DNA of 64,000 nucleotides from Sphagnum magellanicum (GCA_021904315.1 CM038919.1:4588001-4652000); one strand, 5' to 3'; shown: positions 38,715 to 52,558, counted from the first letter of the stretch. Notes: generated by a model from the letters alone, not told the origin. Numbers and translations are program-made.

Positions 38715-40099
38715 TTTCATATTACAAACCTTGACAGTTGGGCCAACGACACTTGGCTTCACACTTGAACGAATAATTTTTTTGTGAAAAAGTCATGCCT
38801 TTTAATGCCTTGAAGAGATTTTTTGGAAAGTATTATGCCTTCAAAGAGCCTTGAAGACAATCCCAATTGGACCAATGGTGTTGGCACAAGGATCCACTAG
38901 TTTAGGATGAAGAAGGTCAGACATGTGGACTATATGTGATCATTCCCATAAACAAGTTTATAAGCTTTAAGATCCTACTAAGCATGCCAAGTAGACATTT
39001 TGATTCAAATGCACCAATGTAGGTTCACATGTGATTCAAAAAACTTATCTTTAGAAACAAGCTAGAATCATATAATATCTCATCAACACCTTCACTTTGA
39101 CACAAACAAGTACACAGTAGGAAAACTCAGAGAATTGAAAATTTCAAAGGTGGTTAGTAAGGTTGAGTCTGACATGCAGTTCCATCGATGTGAAGTGTGA
39201 ACTACTACTTTTGGACGTCTCTTTCTTTTTCACTTTTCTGATGTCAAGTGAATGGCGACTTCCATAACATGATGGAACAACTTGTATCCAGTGTTTTTTC
39301 TCAAATTTGTGATGAGGGTGGGTTGGCTATGATCCATCCATGAGTCTACGACTCAGCCAAATTTGGCTATAGGTCAGAGATGAAGTAGAAAAGTTTACTT
39401 GAATCATGCACTATTTTGGTGACATGCTATGTACAACCTATTGTATAAATATGGTGCCTTCAAGTTTTTCTCTTCATAATGTGGTGAAAGTGGACCATTT
39501 GTTTTTGAAAAAAAAGGCCTTTGTACTTGCTGCAAGGGCCTTTTTCTTGTTGCCCGGTTGTGAAATTTTTCCAAAATAAAATAAAATCACTGCTTGTATT
39601 GTGTAAAAGTAAATAAATTCCCACATTGTATTTTGAGTGCCTAAGTTAAAATCTGGGAAATTTCAAATTTTTCTCAAAAAAAAATTCAAAAAATCAATGG
39701 AAAACTGGATCATCAAATTTTTATGTTTTTCTTCCCTGCATTGAAAATACAGGTTTAATTAATTTTGAATTACCAATTTCAGACATGACAAATTTTTTAA
39801 AAAAAATACCAACCTGTATTTTCTTCAATATTCTGACATTGCATCAGTAATGTTGTGAGCATCCCAAGAGGGATTTACCAGTAAATGGTGACAGGTTTCT
39901 GGAACCTGTAAACGATGCCACCAAACCAAAATCTGAATATACTCAATTGAGATGTGGTGGATTTTTTAAAAAATTTAATTGTTTTGTGAAACTTGATGAA
40001 AATTTCCCCAAAAGACATGAATAATGAGACAGAAATATATTTATTTTTCGCACTTGTGAGAAATTTCTCACATGTAAAACAAGGGGTGTGTCACGCTGT
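38715..40099. other. AT-rich DNA with a second palindromic-core repeat copy
   Basis: About 39290-39580 is the second copy of the dispersed repeat (agccaaatttggctatagg near 39358, then tataaatatggtg). Elsewhere no gene is seen. Confidence 0.5.
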
Positions 40100-40388
40100 G
40101 GCCTTGCCATTTACATTAAAAAGCATCTCAAGGCAAAGGAAGAATTATGGAAACTCAAATATTTTACCATGCAAAAATATAATCTTCAAAAAATCCTCTG
40201 AAAGAAACCAAAATCCTGCAAGACGTTATAACTCTATAACTAATCTCAAGTTTCAACACAAGCCAAAATATCATCTTGAAAAATTCCTCGTATCAAAATG
40301 GACCTATTACCTAGGGGCCAAAATCCCTTAAGCTAATATACTCTATAATGAATCTAAACACAAAATCCTTGCCTTGGTAGGCAAGGCC
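40100..40388. repeat. 290-bp dispersed repeat, copy 2
   Basis: Matches 5865-6157 along its whole length with scattered substitutions and small indels. Ends are ggccttgcc (40100-40108) and ggcaaggcc (40380-40388). Homology extends about 20 bp further left. Confidence 0.7.
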
Positions 40389-41826
40389 AATAAAAGGAAG
40401 GCGTCAACCTCAGTTACAAATTGCAAACAAAAAGTCTGCCAACTGCTGAATTCACTCTAATATCCAACTGTAACTGGTATGAGTTCCCTATTGTACTGAG
40501 TCAGCACTGCATTAATGTGAGCGAGCGTTATATAGAGTGGGTGTCTGTTACCCACCCAGAACCAGTTCCCCAGTTATAGTACCGACTGATCTGCTTGATC
40601 AGGGACGTTACTAGTTAGAGGTCTTCAGTCCCTGTTGCAATGTGATCAGATCAGAGCTGCCGGCCCGGGACTAGCTAAAAACACTTATATTTTTTCTGAG
40701 GAAAAAAAAAACTCCTAATTACATTAAAAACGTGTACACAGATCTCTAATAACGTACTAGATATTTCATTTCTGACTATAAATCAATTTCGGTCTCTCGC
40801 GGACCTGATCTATCAAGATCATTCTCAGAAAGAACCCTTGCTAGCACACATTGAGCTGACTAGGTCAATTTGATTGCTGATGGAAAATAAATTAGAACTC
40901 GACCCCGACTAATTAGCTGATTCTTAATCTCCCTCCATAATCAACAGAAATATGAATTAGCATAGTGATGAGAACTCTAGTGATGATGCAGATATTTGAT
41001 TTGGAACAGGAGGTGCAGTTGATATGCACTAAAGCTTCTTCACGTGAGAATTGTAGCTCAATATTTACCAGCTCTACTAGACAGGAGAATTCTAGGTCAA
41101 TTACCAGACGCTAGACATGAGAATTTTTAGGTCAATTACCAGCTACTTATAGATAGGAACAGATATATTATTAATGCAGTTCAAGTATCCAGCTGGTTTA
41201 AGCAACAATATGTTTACAGTGGCCTGATTTAAAGATTAGCAATTTTGAATCAGTTGGGTAGTTCATGCTTTATGATTATTGCAGAGTCTAGATGATTTTA
41301 TGCTTGCTTTGCGTGTACTCCACAAAAATAAATTATGATTTGATATCGATTTGGAACTCGACCAGATCTTCTGTATGTTAGGAAAATATGCTTTACTTTT
41401 TGTTCACAAAATACCGCCTGATCTGGCATATCCGAGGAACATTCACTGCATGCCGGCAACGCTGTTGAAAAGCATACTCATGGTGGCGACCAGCAGCTCA
41501 TGATGCAGCTATCCATCCATCCATGACCAGTTTCACAGTACTTACGACAATGTTGTCGAGCGGATTAATGGATCGCAGGCCAATATAAAATTGGTTCAAA
41601 AATCTCTGAAGAATCTCACACTGCATCAAGTTGTCGTGCAGCTTGCCTTTCAAATAAAAGCCTGGAAAGAATTAGTCGAGCTTCAGCAGCAGCTGCTGGG
41701 GTGACCCCCGCTAGCTAGACATGTCTAGCTGTTGTCCTACTGGTTGGAAACTGCTTCCTTCCTGGGACATGTTATAAATGTAAGCAAAACTTCATTTTAA
41801 GTTTCACTGCAAATTACGCACTGTAA

Positions 41827-42100
41827 GAGCAACTCCACCGGTCCACTGAGTAGCAAATTTTGGATGAAGAAAATTGAAAACATGCTGGATTGGCGCCCAG
41901 CATTTTTGCACAGGATTATGGGGCTGGCAAAAGGCACAGCGAAGATGGTTTGATTGGTCCAGGTGGGTTGCTATTAATAATCCTCTACATTTTATAGGAC
42001 TAGTTTCGGTTTTATGGGTGGGGTTGAGAAAAATAAATAAGTAATCTTGGAAGTGAGAAATATTGTTGCAGGGCTACATACTGAGCATGGGTGGAGCCTC
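41827..42100. mobile_element. MITE, copy 1 of a pair
   Basis: Begins gagcaactccaccggtccac and ends with a related inverted sequence (tactgagcatgggtggagcctc). The interior includes ttttatgggtggggtt. Its interior matches 42393-42728 in reverse complement. Copy 2 also ends in similar inverted sequences, so each copy looks like a complete short element. The target duplication could not be resolved. Confidence 0.6.
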
Positions 42101-42392
42101 ACTAATAATTTTAATCCACTAGAGCATTCATACCGACTTCTGCTCACTATTCTTCTGGCAACATACAACCTGGACCAACATATATAATCAGGCGGCACTA
42201 GTGTCCTGTACTCGTAAGATCAGCATCCACGGTGTAAGCTAGTGGCTACACATGAAGTGCGAAAGGACGTGGTACGCACCTGTCTTTGATGGACACGGGG
42301 CTATATGTAGGAGAAGGGCAACATGCAGGAAGATTTGATCCACCGATTTGCAGTAGAGATCACGTCAACTGATCATAATCTATAGAATATTA

Positions 42393-42728
42393 GAGCATCT
42401 CAAGCGGTGCTCATTATGTGATGTTACAAAAGTATTTCTCAAATCCAAGTTTGGTTATTCACTTTTTCCCAACCCCACCCATAAAACTAAAATTGGGACT
42501 GCATTTGTAGGTGCCAAGTGGGAGACTATTATTACCATTAAGCCACCTAGACCAATCGAACTATGTAGCCAATCAACAGAAGGTGTTACGCTTTGCTGTG
42601 CCTTTTACCAGCCTCAGCATCCTATGCAAAAATGCTGGGTCAAAACCATCGAGCCAAACCGGCATGTTGTGACTTTTCTTCATCCAATTTTCCTTTGCAG
42701 GGCCACGTACTGAGCACAGGTGGAACTC
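42393..42728. mobile_element. MITE, copy 2, opposite orientation
   Basis: Begins gagcatctcaagcggtgctc and ends tactgagcacaggtggaactc. The interior (aaccccacccataaaac, atccaattttcc) is the reverse complement of copy 1. The two copies are 292 bp apart and could pair in a transcript. Confidence 0.6.
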
Positions 42729-45700
42729 TAGCTGGTAACAAAACATGGTGTGCCAATACAATTATAAGCGCTCGGCATAATTACTCATAGATTGGATCCT
42801 GTACAACAAGAAAGTGTGTGGTGTGGAAGTGATCACATGCAGCCGAGGATCAGTAGTTACTCATGAGCTCTATGTAATAATGACGACAAAAGTAAGCCAC
42901 TGCAGGGGAAAAGTACCGCACTCTTTTGAGGAAAAAGCGGTCCCAGGTGAAGAAGGGTGATACAAAGTTTCCCCCTAGTTCACCACTAGACTCTAGAGTG
43001 GTAAATTTATATGTGTACCCGCTGGCGCTGTTTGATGTCTACCTAGGTCATCCATCGGTACTACGGTGACTCACAAGACTCTTGCTTGTGTGAAGAAGCT
43101 TGAAGAAGTTGGAATATTTCAAAGAGAGTTTGGTAATTTACAAGTATAAAACTCTAGTGTTGTCTCCCACTCACAATCCCGCAGCTAGTTAATTCCTTTG
43201 TGCATTCTTGTGCTGCTTGCAGTGCGGCTATCTTGTCTGATCTTTTCTTGCTCGTCTTTGGGTCTTGATCCCGCCTTGCATCAAGGTCCTGGATCAAGAC
43301 CCTAATAGCTGCTCCAGCACCCCTGATAACCTAGAAACTGCTTGCTGTGATCTCATATGCATCAGGCTAATGATACTTCTATTGAAGCCCACAGCTACGG
43401 GCAAACATGCCTCGACGTCATCCTTCTCATTCCATGGCTCCCTGCTCTGTTCAAGTCGTCGTGCTAGAAAAGCTTGAGTATGGCGCATGCTCTAGGTTTG
43501 ATGAAGGTCATGAAATTGAGGCTTGTGATCAGGTTCGATATCCGCGTCTGCCAAATGCTCAAAACTATCTACTCTTATATCGAATATTAGTCAAGCTCTT
43601 GATCTCGATTTCTGTATCTTCAACCCATCAAGAGTGTCTTTAGTGTGAAAGACAAGGTTCTTTTCAGAAGCATATAAGCTCTTGAACCCGATCAGTGGCT
43701 GGTATTGAGATTGGTAGAAGAAATCTTACTTTCTTTGCCTGGTTGCGGTCAACAGGATGCCAAGAAGTTTCTAATCCAAGTCTGATCAGTTGCACTTGCA
43801 GGGACGCACGTTTGGTTGCAGGAGACGGATGTTGTCGAGACTCTCAATGGCGGAGGTTCCAGCTGCTGGACGACGTTTTTCTACTTCTGGTGACGGTAAT
43901 ACCATAATAATGAGTTCGCTTGTTATAGAGCTTGACAATCAGCTACTGGGCTTGAAGATTTTACAAACTTGGAAGAAAGTTTGGCCGGTCCAGTTCGGAC
44001 AGTATGTATGTTGGATCCGGAACACATGACGACGTCGTGGTGATTGAAATCTAGTTGATGCCTACCATGATGTGTTTAGTTAACTGCAGATCAAAAGTAT
44101 ATGTAGATTTATAAAGGTATCGTGATCAGGCCTAAGACTGATCATTTTCCTGATCTTTTGCTTGAGATGATACGGCCATCAAAAGTCATCTGTTTTGATT
44201 GGAACCTTCATGAGTAAATTGCCGCAATAGCTGTCTGTAGAGCATCAGATTAAGGTTGCTTGTTTCCATTGAGAAGTGGCGAGCCCTAGTAATTACAGCA
44301 CGGCTTTTGATGGCAACAAGATGGAAGCTCCCACTTATCAAGTCCAAATGTAAGGATCTGCTGCCCGGGTCCTGATCTAAGTGTAGTAGTGTCATACATA
44401 TGTCCATTCTGATAATATATATACTTGTTTTCTGGTTGAAATAACGACTTCTTGCTTTATACTACTCCACATTGAGAGCTTTTTCATCTGGTTATAAACC
44501 AGTTATAGTTTCTTACTCTATGCTGCAGCTGGACAAGATTAGAGCAAAAAAACGTTTCACATGCTTATGCTATAAAGATATGTAAATCAACAAGCCACAT
44601 ATATGCATGATGCGATCTATTCTGGTCTCGTTTGAAAACATATGCAATTACGCTTCAAGTAGCAATTGATGATGTCGAAAGTCGAACCCTTCTCAGGTCA
44701 GGGGTCTCTTCACTTCAAATCAGCTTCTGCAGTCTGGAAGCCCTTCCTCATGCTAAGAGTGATCAGATGTGCAAACCCTAGACAGTTTTCTGAATAAAGG
44801 TTGATTGATCAGGTGCAAACTGCTTATAACCGTAGTCTCTTCGACTGCATTATTTACTCAATACTAAGTAGACCCAATTATTCATGATCCAAATATCACT
44901 CGAGTATATATAATAACCACGGTTGATCACTACTGTATTCGGTCTGTGATAGAGTAGTAAACGCATAAATTCAGTCAAAGAATCTGATCACTGCAGGTTC
45001 CATCGACCACCGGCCTGCACATGAGCAGTTGAATCTGTTTGAATTGCAAGTGAATTAATTCTCAGGACGACATGAACTCTGAGGACTACGCGTGCTCCTT
45101 TATATATATTATTCACCACAGCTCTAGTGTTTTCGGCTCGAGAATTTCTGTGATGGGTTTCTGCTTTTAATCGCTAAAGATTACACAAGTTATAACTACT
45201 GTCAATTAGTTGCAGGAGAGTGTGGGTGATGATAAACTGATCTGGCCTTATAATATCACCAAAGCTCTTAACAACTGAATTAGGTTAAGTTCCTAAAAAG
45301 TCCAGAGAAGTTATAGCCGGGGTTATTATAGGTGATCCATCTGCAAGGCTACGTCTGGTCCTGCAAGACTGCATCTGGTAGTGCTGCAACTTAGTCATCA
45401 AGACGGACGCCAAGAAGCTTCAGCTAGCCTTTAATTCTTGCTTTGTGTACTCAGATATTGTTAGTAGGCATCCACAGTGTAAGACCTCGATGAGCAATAT
45501 GACTAAGATATGTGTGCTTTTTGTCATGTAGAGGTTTTTGCTAAATGTATGGAGAAGTTACAGAATTCGAATTGCTCGTAAGCCGGTCTAGTGATGTGAA
45601 GTATAGGTGCATACACAGAGTTAGAAATTCGACTGGGATGTGCCAGACTCATCTGACCCGCTATACTTGAGTGTGGAGTACTGTAGACCCACTGCAGAAC

Positions 45701-46700
45701 CTTGTACAGGCAATAGAGGACTCGCGTGTGCAGGACCTTTCATGTCCATGTGGGTATCGAGCTCTCTAATGATACCATGACATGCACCGTATGTACAGCC
45801 ATTCTTCGACCAAAAACACCTGCAACGAGACACAAAGCCTCAGTTGGACAATATCGATTCAAAGCATTTGTGGGCTCCAGTACTTACATCTTGGTGATCA
45901 CTTCTGTCGATCATCAGGCACTTAGGTTGTGAACAAAACTTCACTCTGTTTCACTCTTATAGTGACATTGATGAGCATTGGCAGTGTGTAATTTGGGGCT
46001 CCCATATTGTAATTCACCCACCACAGGTTGCAGCACAGCTACATCCTCTTAATCCCTAACATATACAGCAAACCCGTGTGAGAAGCTGCAATGGCGCCCC
46101 TAAGTTCCTTAGGCTCCCCCTGATCAGCACATGCAGCTGGTCTACTCAGAATCTTCTCTTACAGATCACATATTGACATGTCTAGAAAATACCATCACTG
46201 GAATTAATTATCCACAGCTGCAGCAGCTTCTAGCTATCTCGGATAATATCTCATGGCTTGACGTTCAAACCAGCTAACAGTTGAAAATAGGAAAAGTTCA
46301 ATGAAGTTCTGAAATGGAAGTCACAGTTCACAAAGTAATTACACTGCTCAAACCACCCAGCTGGTTGAACCATACTTTCACCTGGAGAAGATTCAGGACT
46401 CAAAAATGTGGGATCAAATGAAAACTAGATCTTTGAGCTCTGTCTAGTCTCTCCCTTACAGGCAAGCTGAGCCAGTTCAAAGTTGCATCCAGTTGCTGCA
46501 AAGAGGCCAGCTGCAGTCATAGTGTTTGATGGGTATAAACCAAGTCACTATATTCCTTAACCAGTAGTTTACACATGAATCTTAGTTTGTGCACTGTGCT
46601 GTGACTCAAAAAGAAAAACCTTTTATTCGTGAGCCTTTGTGAGTGAAGATCAATTTGATTTGTAATGTTTTCTTGATTTGTTCAATGGAGAATCATAGAC

Positions 46701-49520
46701 ATGAAGAACTGAGAATTTTGAGAATTGAGTAAGGTACACTACCAGTAACATCAACATGCCACTAACTTAGACAACTGAAATTTATTATCCAGGCAAAAAT
46801 TGTTGGAACTTGGATCATGTTTCATTTTTTGTACGTGATAGATATAGATTACAAGTTGATAGTTCCAAAAAAGTATGTAATTTGTTTTACATTAAGATTG
46901 TGGTATCATTGTCCATAGAAGACAAATCCCATTTTGAATTGGTCAAGGAACTGCCATGCCAAAAAAGATCAAAAAAGTACCTTTTAGAGCTCTGCATTTT
47001 CCCCCCCCTATCTCTTGCTCTCTTTTGAGCTCTTTTCTGTTGCTTTGTTGTAATGTGTACTGCAAAGCAATAGTGCAATCAGCAGATTTATCCAAGTCTG
47101 GCTAGGTATTAACGAAGTATGATTTAGGAGAACTTTATACAAACTTAAATATTCTTTTGCATTTAAGTTTGAACCACACATAGAAATGTGGCGATTTTTA
47201 ATGATTTTTTGAGTTTTTTTTTCGAATTTTCGCGATTTTATTCAAATTATCATTGAAGTTTTTTTTCAAATTCCAAAATTTTGAAATCAGTGTGCAAAAA
47301 TTCTCTCTAAAGAAAAATTGACTGGTTCTAAAAACTACCTATACAAACACCGCAAATTTTGATTAAAAAATGTTACTTACAGGGAATCACAATTGGTCTC
47401 CAGATCTTGTAAACACTGTGAGCGTGATGCAAATACACTCAAAGGAGCCAAGTTCAAGAAAAGTTTATCAAAAAATTGGGAATTTTTTTCTCAATCTTTT
47501 TCAAATTTTCATACAAATTTTTTTTGAATGACATTTTTTATAATTTATATTAAAAATACATATAGTTATCTTAATATGTCATAATCTTTTTATGTTAGTT
47601 GTTGTTGAATAAATATAATTTTTCTAATGCGTAAATTTTGTTATATTTTACATTTTATTTTGGAACATTATCATGCTTTCAAATCATATTAAATATGTTA
47701 ATTACTATAAGTTTTAGATTTTTATATCATGCATTACAACTTTGTTTTATATGTCATATACATTACACCATTTACATGTAAGAAATGATTTTATTTTTTT
47801 TGAAATTCAAAAAATATTTTGAATTAATTTTTTTTTAAACTTGATAATTTTTAAATTATGAATTTATTCAATTTTTATATTGTGAGCAGGGTTTTCAAAA
47901 TTGACATGATTCAAAATTAACATGATGTGCTCAAATTGTGCCTGTTGTCACATTGGCATTTGTCTGAATGTGTTGGTTTTGTTTGTCACAACAAATATTC
48001 ACCATTTTTTTTTCACAACTATAGATTTTTGGTCAAATTGATTTTTGCAATCAAAAATTTTCAATCATCGAATATTTTTATGACTGAACTGGGCAATAAA
48101 AAATTTCAATCATTAATTGATCAAAAGTTTCAATTGCTAACTTTGAGTTGTCATAGTGAGCAATTGAAAAAAAATTGATGACCAAATTGAGTGATTTAGA
48201 TTTTTTTCTGTCCCTATTCATAAAATTTGGTTGATGCTCTAAGGTAAATTTATTAGGCCAAATAAGGATTAACCCCTAAACCAGTACAAAAACCGCCCAG
48301 CTTGGTCAATCCATCATCTTACTCTATTTCCTGAATTTTATGGACTTATGAAGGTAATCAGGTAAGCGACGTTAACCTCTCTACTGCTCTCAGTGTTTTC
48401 TTAGGAATTTGTTATGCAGTCTAAGTGAGGATCATGCAGAGGAAGATGAAAAAAATTGGTGATCATCCAGGTAGCAGGATTTAGCCAAATTTGGCTATAA
48501 ATCAATTATGAAATACAAATATTTAATCAACTTTCCATAGTTATGGCTACACACTGAAAACCAATATACAAATCTAGTGTTTTGCACTATTTCTTTCTCA
48601 TAATTTCTGACAATTCAAACCTTCCAAAATAATTTCATTCTTAATTCTTTACTTTTAACTTTGCCTATTGGTCACAGAAAAATTCCAATAATAGAGAAGG
48701 CTGATACTCATGAATGTAAGCAGATGTTAGTAATTATACTTGAAAAACTCCGAAGAAAGTAGAATTATCCAAAGTCACCTTGTCTTTGGCCCATAGTTTG
48801 ACTGTTTAAATTAATGGCAAGGCAAGTTCTAGAAGTTGGGTAGGTTCAGGTGTAGGTTATAGGTCAAATTGTAAGGTCTTTTGACCAAAGATTTCAAGTT
48901 TTGTTAGAACCACAATTGGAATCTAATTGAACAATAATTTGGTCTTTTTTCAAAATTGAAAGAACTTAAATCAGGTGTTGTCACCATTTTAAATAGATTC
49001 AAGTTCTTTGATATAGATTCATGATATTTAAAATAAATTACTGATTTTGATGGGGTGTAAATAATTAATATTATAATCTTTGTTTTGAATTGTGTGCATT
49101 AATTAATATTACACAAATAAGATAAATTATTTAATTGAATGTAATGGAAACTTAAATTAGGTTGACTATAATTATTTATGAAAATGATTGAGATCAAAAG
49201 TTTTTAAAATTGAAAGAATTCATTTCAAAACTGAACTGGAGATTACATCAAATTTTTTTTTAAATGTTAAAACTAAGACGAATGTTAATAGGTTCAAGGT
49301 ACTGGTGAAGTTCTTTGGCCAAGTTAAAGTTAAGTTTTAGAATGCTTGAACCAAAGATTCACAATTTTATTAAAATTGAAATTGGTTGAAAATTGTGTGG
49401 ATCTATAACTTAATGTCATTAGATTATTACCTATGTAATTATTTAATAGTTAAGTTTGGTGATTTACTTATTAATTAGATTTCATAGTTTAATTATGATT
49501 TGGTCATAGTTTCAATTAGG
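46701..49520. other. AT-rich DNA with a third palindromic-core repeat copy
   Basis: About 48420-48650 carries agccaaatttggctata (near 48482) and is the third copy of that family. No gene is seen. A C8 tract lies near 47001. Confidence 0.5.
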
Positions 49521-49672
49521 GTGCATTGATTTTCATATGATAATTCATGTGAAAAGTTTTTGGCACATTAGTGTGCATTGATTTTCACATGATAATTCAT
49601 GTGAAAAGTTTTTGGGACATTAGTGTGCATTGACTTTCACATGATAATTCATGTGAAAAGTCTTTGCCACTT
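49521..49672. repeat. Three tandem 52-bp units, each a hairpin
   Basis: Units start at 49521, 49573 and 49625 with gtgcattga. Each contains ttttcacatg, a 6-base ataatt loop and catgtgaaaa (unit 1 has tttcatatga; unit 3 ctttcacatg), a 10-bp inverted repeat. Flank words ttttggcacatta and ttttgggacatta separate them. Confidence 0.9.
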
Positions 49673-51202
49673 TATTATGCATGTGAAATCACATATGAAA
49701 CCATGGGGAAACATGTGATGTGTACACTTTAAGAAATTTTTTATTTAATTTTTTTTTATTAATATATAAGTGGGTGTTTGTGACCTTTGAAAAGATTTTC
49801 ATTTGATAAAAATAAATTGTTGTATGAGTGTAAAATTTCATAGAATAGAATTGTGAAGATAATTGAAATTTTAGTTTTGAAATGTTTTGGTATAATTTAT
49901 GAAAAGTCCATTGTAGGAAAATGGTGTGGCATATTAGTTACACATAGACAGTAGAAAGGTGAAAAAATATTTATGTAAACAAAAACATAAATTTCCATAA
50001 CCATGTAATAAACATACATAATTTCGATTTTAAACCCACTTGTGATTTACGTCTGTTAATTTTGTAACTAGGACTCAAGTCTATGTTCTTTGTGTTATAG
50101 AAATTAATTTTATTATTGAAAATTTGGTGGGAAAGAATAAATTATTTATTTTGTTTTAGAACATGAAATGCAAGGTGATTTATTTATCTTTGAATCATGG
50201 ATAGAAATGATAACATGGGTGGAGGAAGAAATTATACTTGTGGCAATGGAAATTATGAAGGCAAGCTAAATCAAATTTTGAGCACAATTGAACACATAAA
50301 GCAACATCATAAAGACCATAAATATGAGTCATTCCATTTGACCCAAAATTTGCTTTTAGATCTTACATGTAATCCTAGGCACAAACTAAAGTTGGATTTA
50401 TGGGAATTTGAAAAGTTTTGCAAAGAAAAGCTATAGTTAAGAAAGGAAAAGAAAATGACATGTGTTAAGCCATATGAAATAATATAAATAAAAAGTCTAT
50501 AAAGAATAATAGGTGTTCATGAATAAGTTCTGTTTGTTAGACCTAGTTGAAACCTTGAGACTTTTTAATTTCTGATGTAAAAAATGTTATAAGTTTTTGA
50601 AAGGAAATTATATGTTTTATTTTTAGGTTTAATTTTTTAAATAAAACACTAATGTCAATGTTAGAAAAAGCTTTTGATTCCCCTAATACATAGTTTCTAG
50701 AAAATAGGCCACAAACCCCATCACTAACATTAAAAATTATTGGGCCAAATTCACATGTTGAAAGATTTCTTGAGAGACCTAATGAAAAGCCTAGAATTGT
50801 ACGTGAACCAAGTGTGTTAATGTCACAACTACATAAATGATGAAAAAAACATGGACCTCAACTTAACCTTGAATTTGCGAAGCAACACCAAAAGGTGATC
50901 ACATTATAATAACATTTATTCATCTAGCTTAAGGAGAAAGATACAACTTAAGATTATGCCAGAACCAATAATTTACATGTCATGTGAAATGGAGGTGTTA
51001 TTAATACTCATGATCTTATAAATGTTGTATTTTAATCCAAACATTTAAAGAGGATAATTGCAAGGTTGGAGATGTCTGGTCCTTTTAGAGAATTGCACCA
51101 AGAAAATAGAAAAAAATTTATTACAATTGCAATTCAGGCCATTAGGGGTTTTCTAATTCATGAAAAGAGACCGTGAAACTAAGTGATTATTGGTTAAAAG
51201 TA
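49673..51202. other. AT-rich DNA with one unassigned small frame
   Basis: A 79-residue plus-strand frame at 50197-50436 is unusually polar (MDRNDNMGGGRNYTCGNGNY, IEHIKQHHKDHKYESFHLTQ) and could be a remnant of a gag-like or host gene, but I do not recognise it. The A-rich sequence that follows reads in no long frame. Confidence 0.35.
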
Positions 51203-52558
51203 TGTCATGCCCATATGCATGGCTTCATACATGACGACCGGTTATAAGCATGCCAATCATGCATTTTAAGGTTAATGTACGTTCTTAGGGTTAATGTACA
51301 TTTTTAGGTTACTGTACATTATTAGGTATTTTAGGGTTATGGCTTGTTTAAGGTTTCAGCTTGTTGGCAGCTGTATAAAAGGCCAAGCTCTTCCCTTCTC
51401 TTGTTAGTTTTTCTAGAATTCCTTTGTCAGGGAGAGTTTCTTCCATAGTCAAACTGGATTTTCAGATGTTCACAACGGCTATTGCATGGCCATCATTTAC
51501 ATACACTACATTTTCTTTCCTTCTTTTCAATTTAATTGTAGAAAAAAAACTCCTCTTTATCATTTAATGTTGAAAGCATCAAATTTTTCTTAGCTTTGAA
51601 TTTTTTACATTTCTTTTGCTTGCTAGTTTCTATAATCTTGAGTTGCTGCTACTTCTTTTTCTTTTTCTACTCTTGTACTACAACTACAACAGGAACAACA
51701 ACAACCATAACTAGCAACAACGTAAACAAGGGAAAAAGGACACCGAAAACAAGCTACAAGCTTTGAAGTTTTGAACTTCGGAGCTTTGGAAAAAGGAAGG
51801 AACGAGTAGTTCCAAAGCTTGTTTTACTGTCAGCTTTAGGTATTGGGAGCACGCACACACACACAAAAAAGGTTGGATTATAGTACAAGATCTCCACTAG
51901 GTGATGTAACCCCACATACATTTCCTTTCCTTGTACATGGGTTTTGAGGTTAGCATTTGGGCTGTACACTCTTGTGTGTTTTTGAGCTTGCAATCATGTA
52001 CTGAGTAGACCGTGTGGTAGCTCTGGAAGAAGAAAAAGAAGAAGAAAATAATAATAATTAAAAAAAACATCAAGTAAAAGAAAAATAAAATAAAATTCAT
52101 TTATGCACACCATCGCCGTAAAGCTCGCAGACGCAGATCGCATCACAATGCTGTCATTGGCGTAGTTCATTACAATCGTAGTCTGTTTCGTTCCACTATT
52201 CTATTTCGTTGCAATTCATTCCATTACGCCATTCCGTCCAATGTCCATCCCCATTTTGTCCAACGTTCGTCCTTGTTCCATTCAACGTTTGTTGTCGTTC
52301 TGTCCAACATCCGTTCCCATTTCGTTTGACGTTCGTTCTCATTTCGTTCGACATCCACTCCCATTTTCGTTCCATCTGACGTCCATCACCGGTCGTCAGT
52401 CTAGTTCCATTCGTCCAACCCCTTCTATCCACCAACATCCATCCATAGATGTCCATTCACTGATGTCTATCCATCGCCATTCATTCGTGTCGACGGACTA
52501 TATTCTTTAAATTGTTCGTTTTGTTAGAACTTTGTAGTTAGTGCTCTTCATTGCTACA
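51203..52558 (+). repeat. Candidate 5' LTR of the methyltransferase-bearing gypsy element
   Basis: Begins TGTCATGCCC and ends ...TTGCTACA, the TG...CA pattern of LTRs. It contains a TATA-like tgtataaaaggcc at 51373-51385. The downstream half holds pyrimidine-rich repeats (51840-52100, 52190-52500). It immediately precedes the gag region. No matching 3' copy is visible in the window, so the limits are inferred and a primer-binding site is not identified. Confidence 0.35.
52190..52500. repeat. Degenerate 20-bp repeats (cattccgtccaa / gttcgt)
   Basis: Repeated words of the form cattt.gtccaacgttcgtc, ttccattcaacgtttgttg and tttcgttcgacatccactcc recur with a period of about 20 bp. This is low-complexity DNA inside the candidate LTR; the frames on both strands are artefacts of it. 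Confidence 0.6.

Larger units (their letters stand above)
40389..46700. other. Distinct-composition block without recognisable genes
   Basis: From 40389 the poly-A/T character stops and the sequence becomes balanced, with many ctgatcag, gctagcta and cagctg words, until about 46700. I found no domain, long frame or conserved protein on either strand. It contains three imperfect copies of a 36-bp unit (gagaatt..taggtcaattaccag) at about 41043-41152 and two MITEs. It could be a non-coding large retrotransposon, a segment transferred from elsewhere in the genome, or a long non-coding transcription unit. Confidence 0.4.

Noticed and set aside
43265-43907. Overlapping plus-strand frames of 70-78 codons and an opposing minus frame
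   Set aside because: No conserved motifs, several frames overlap in the same stretch, and there is no intron-exon logic.
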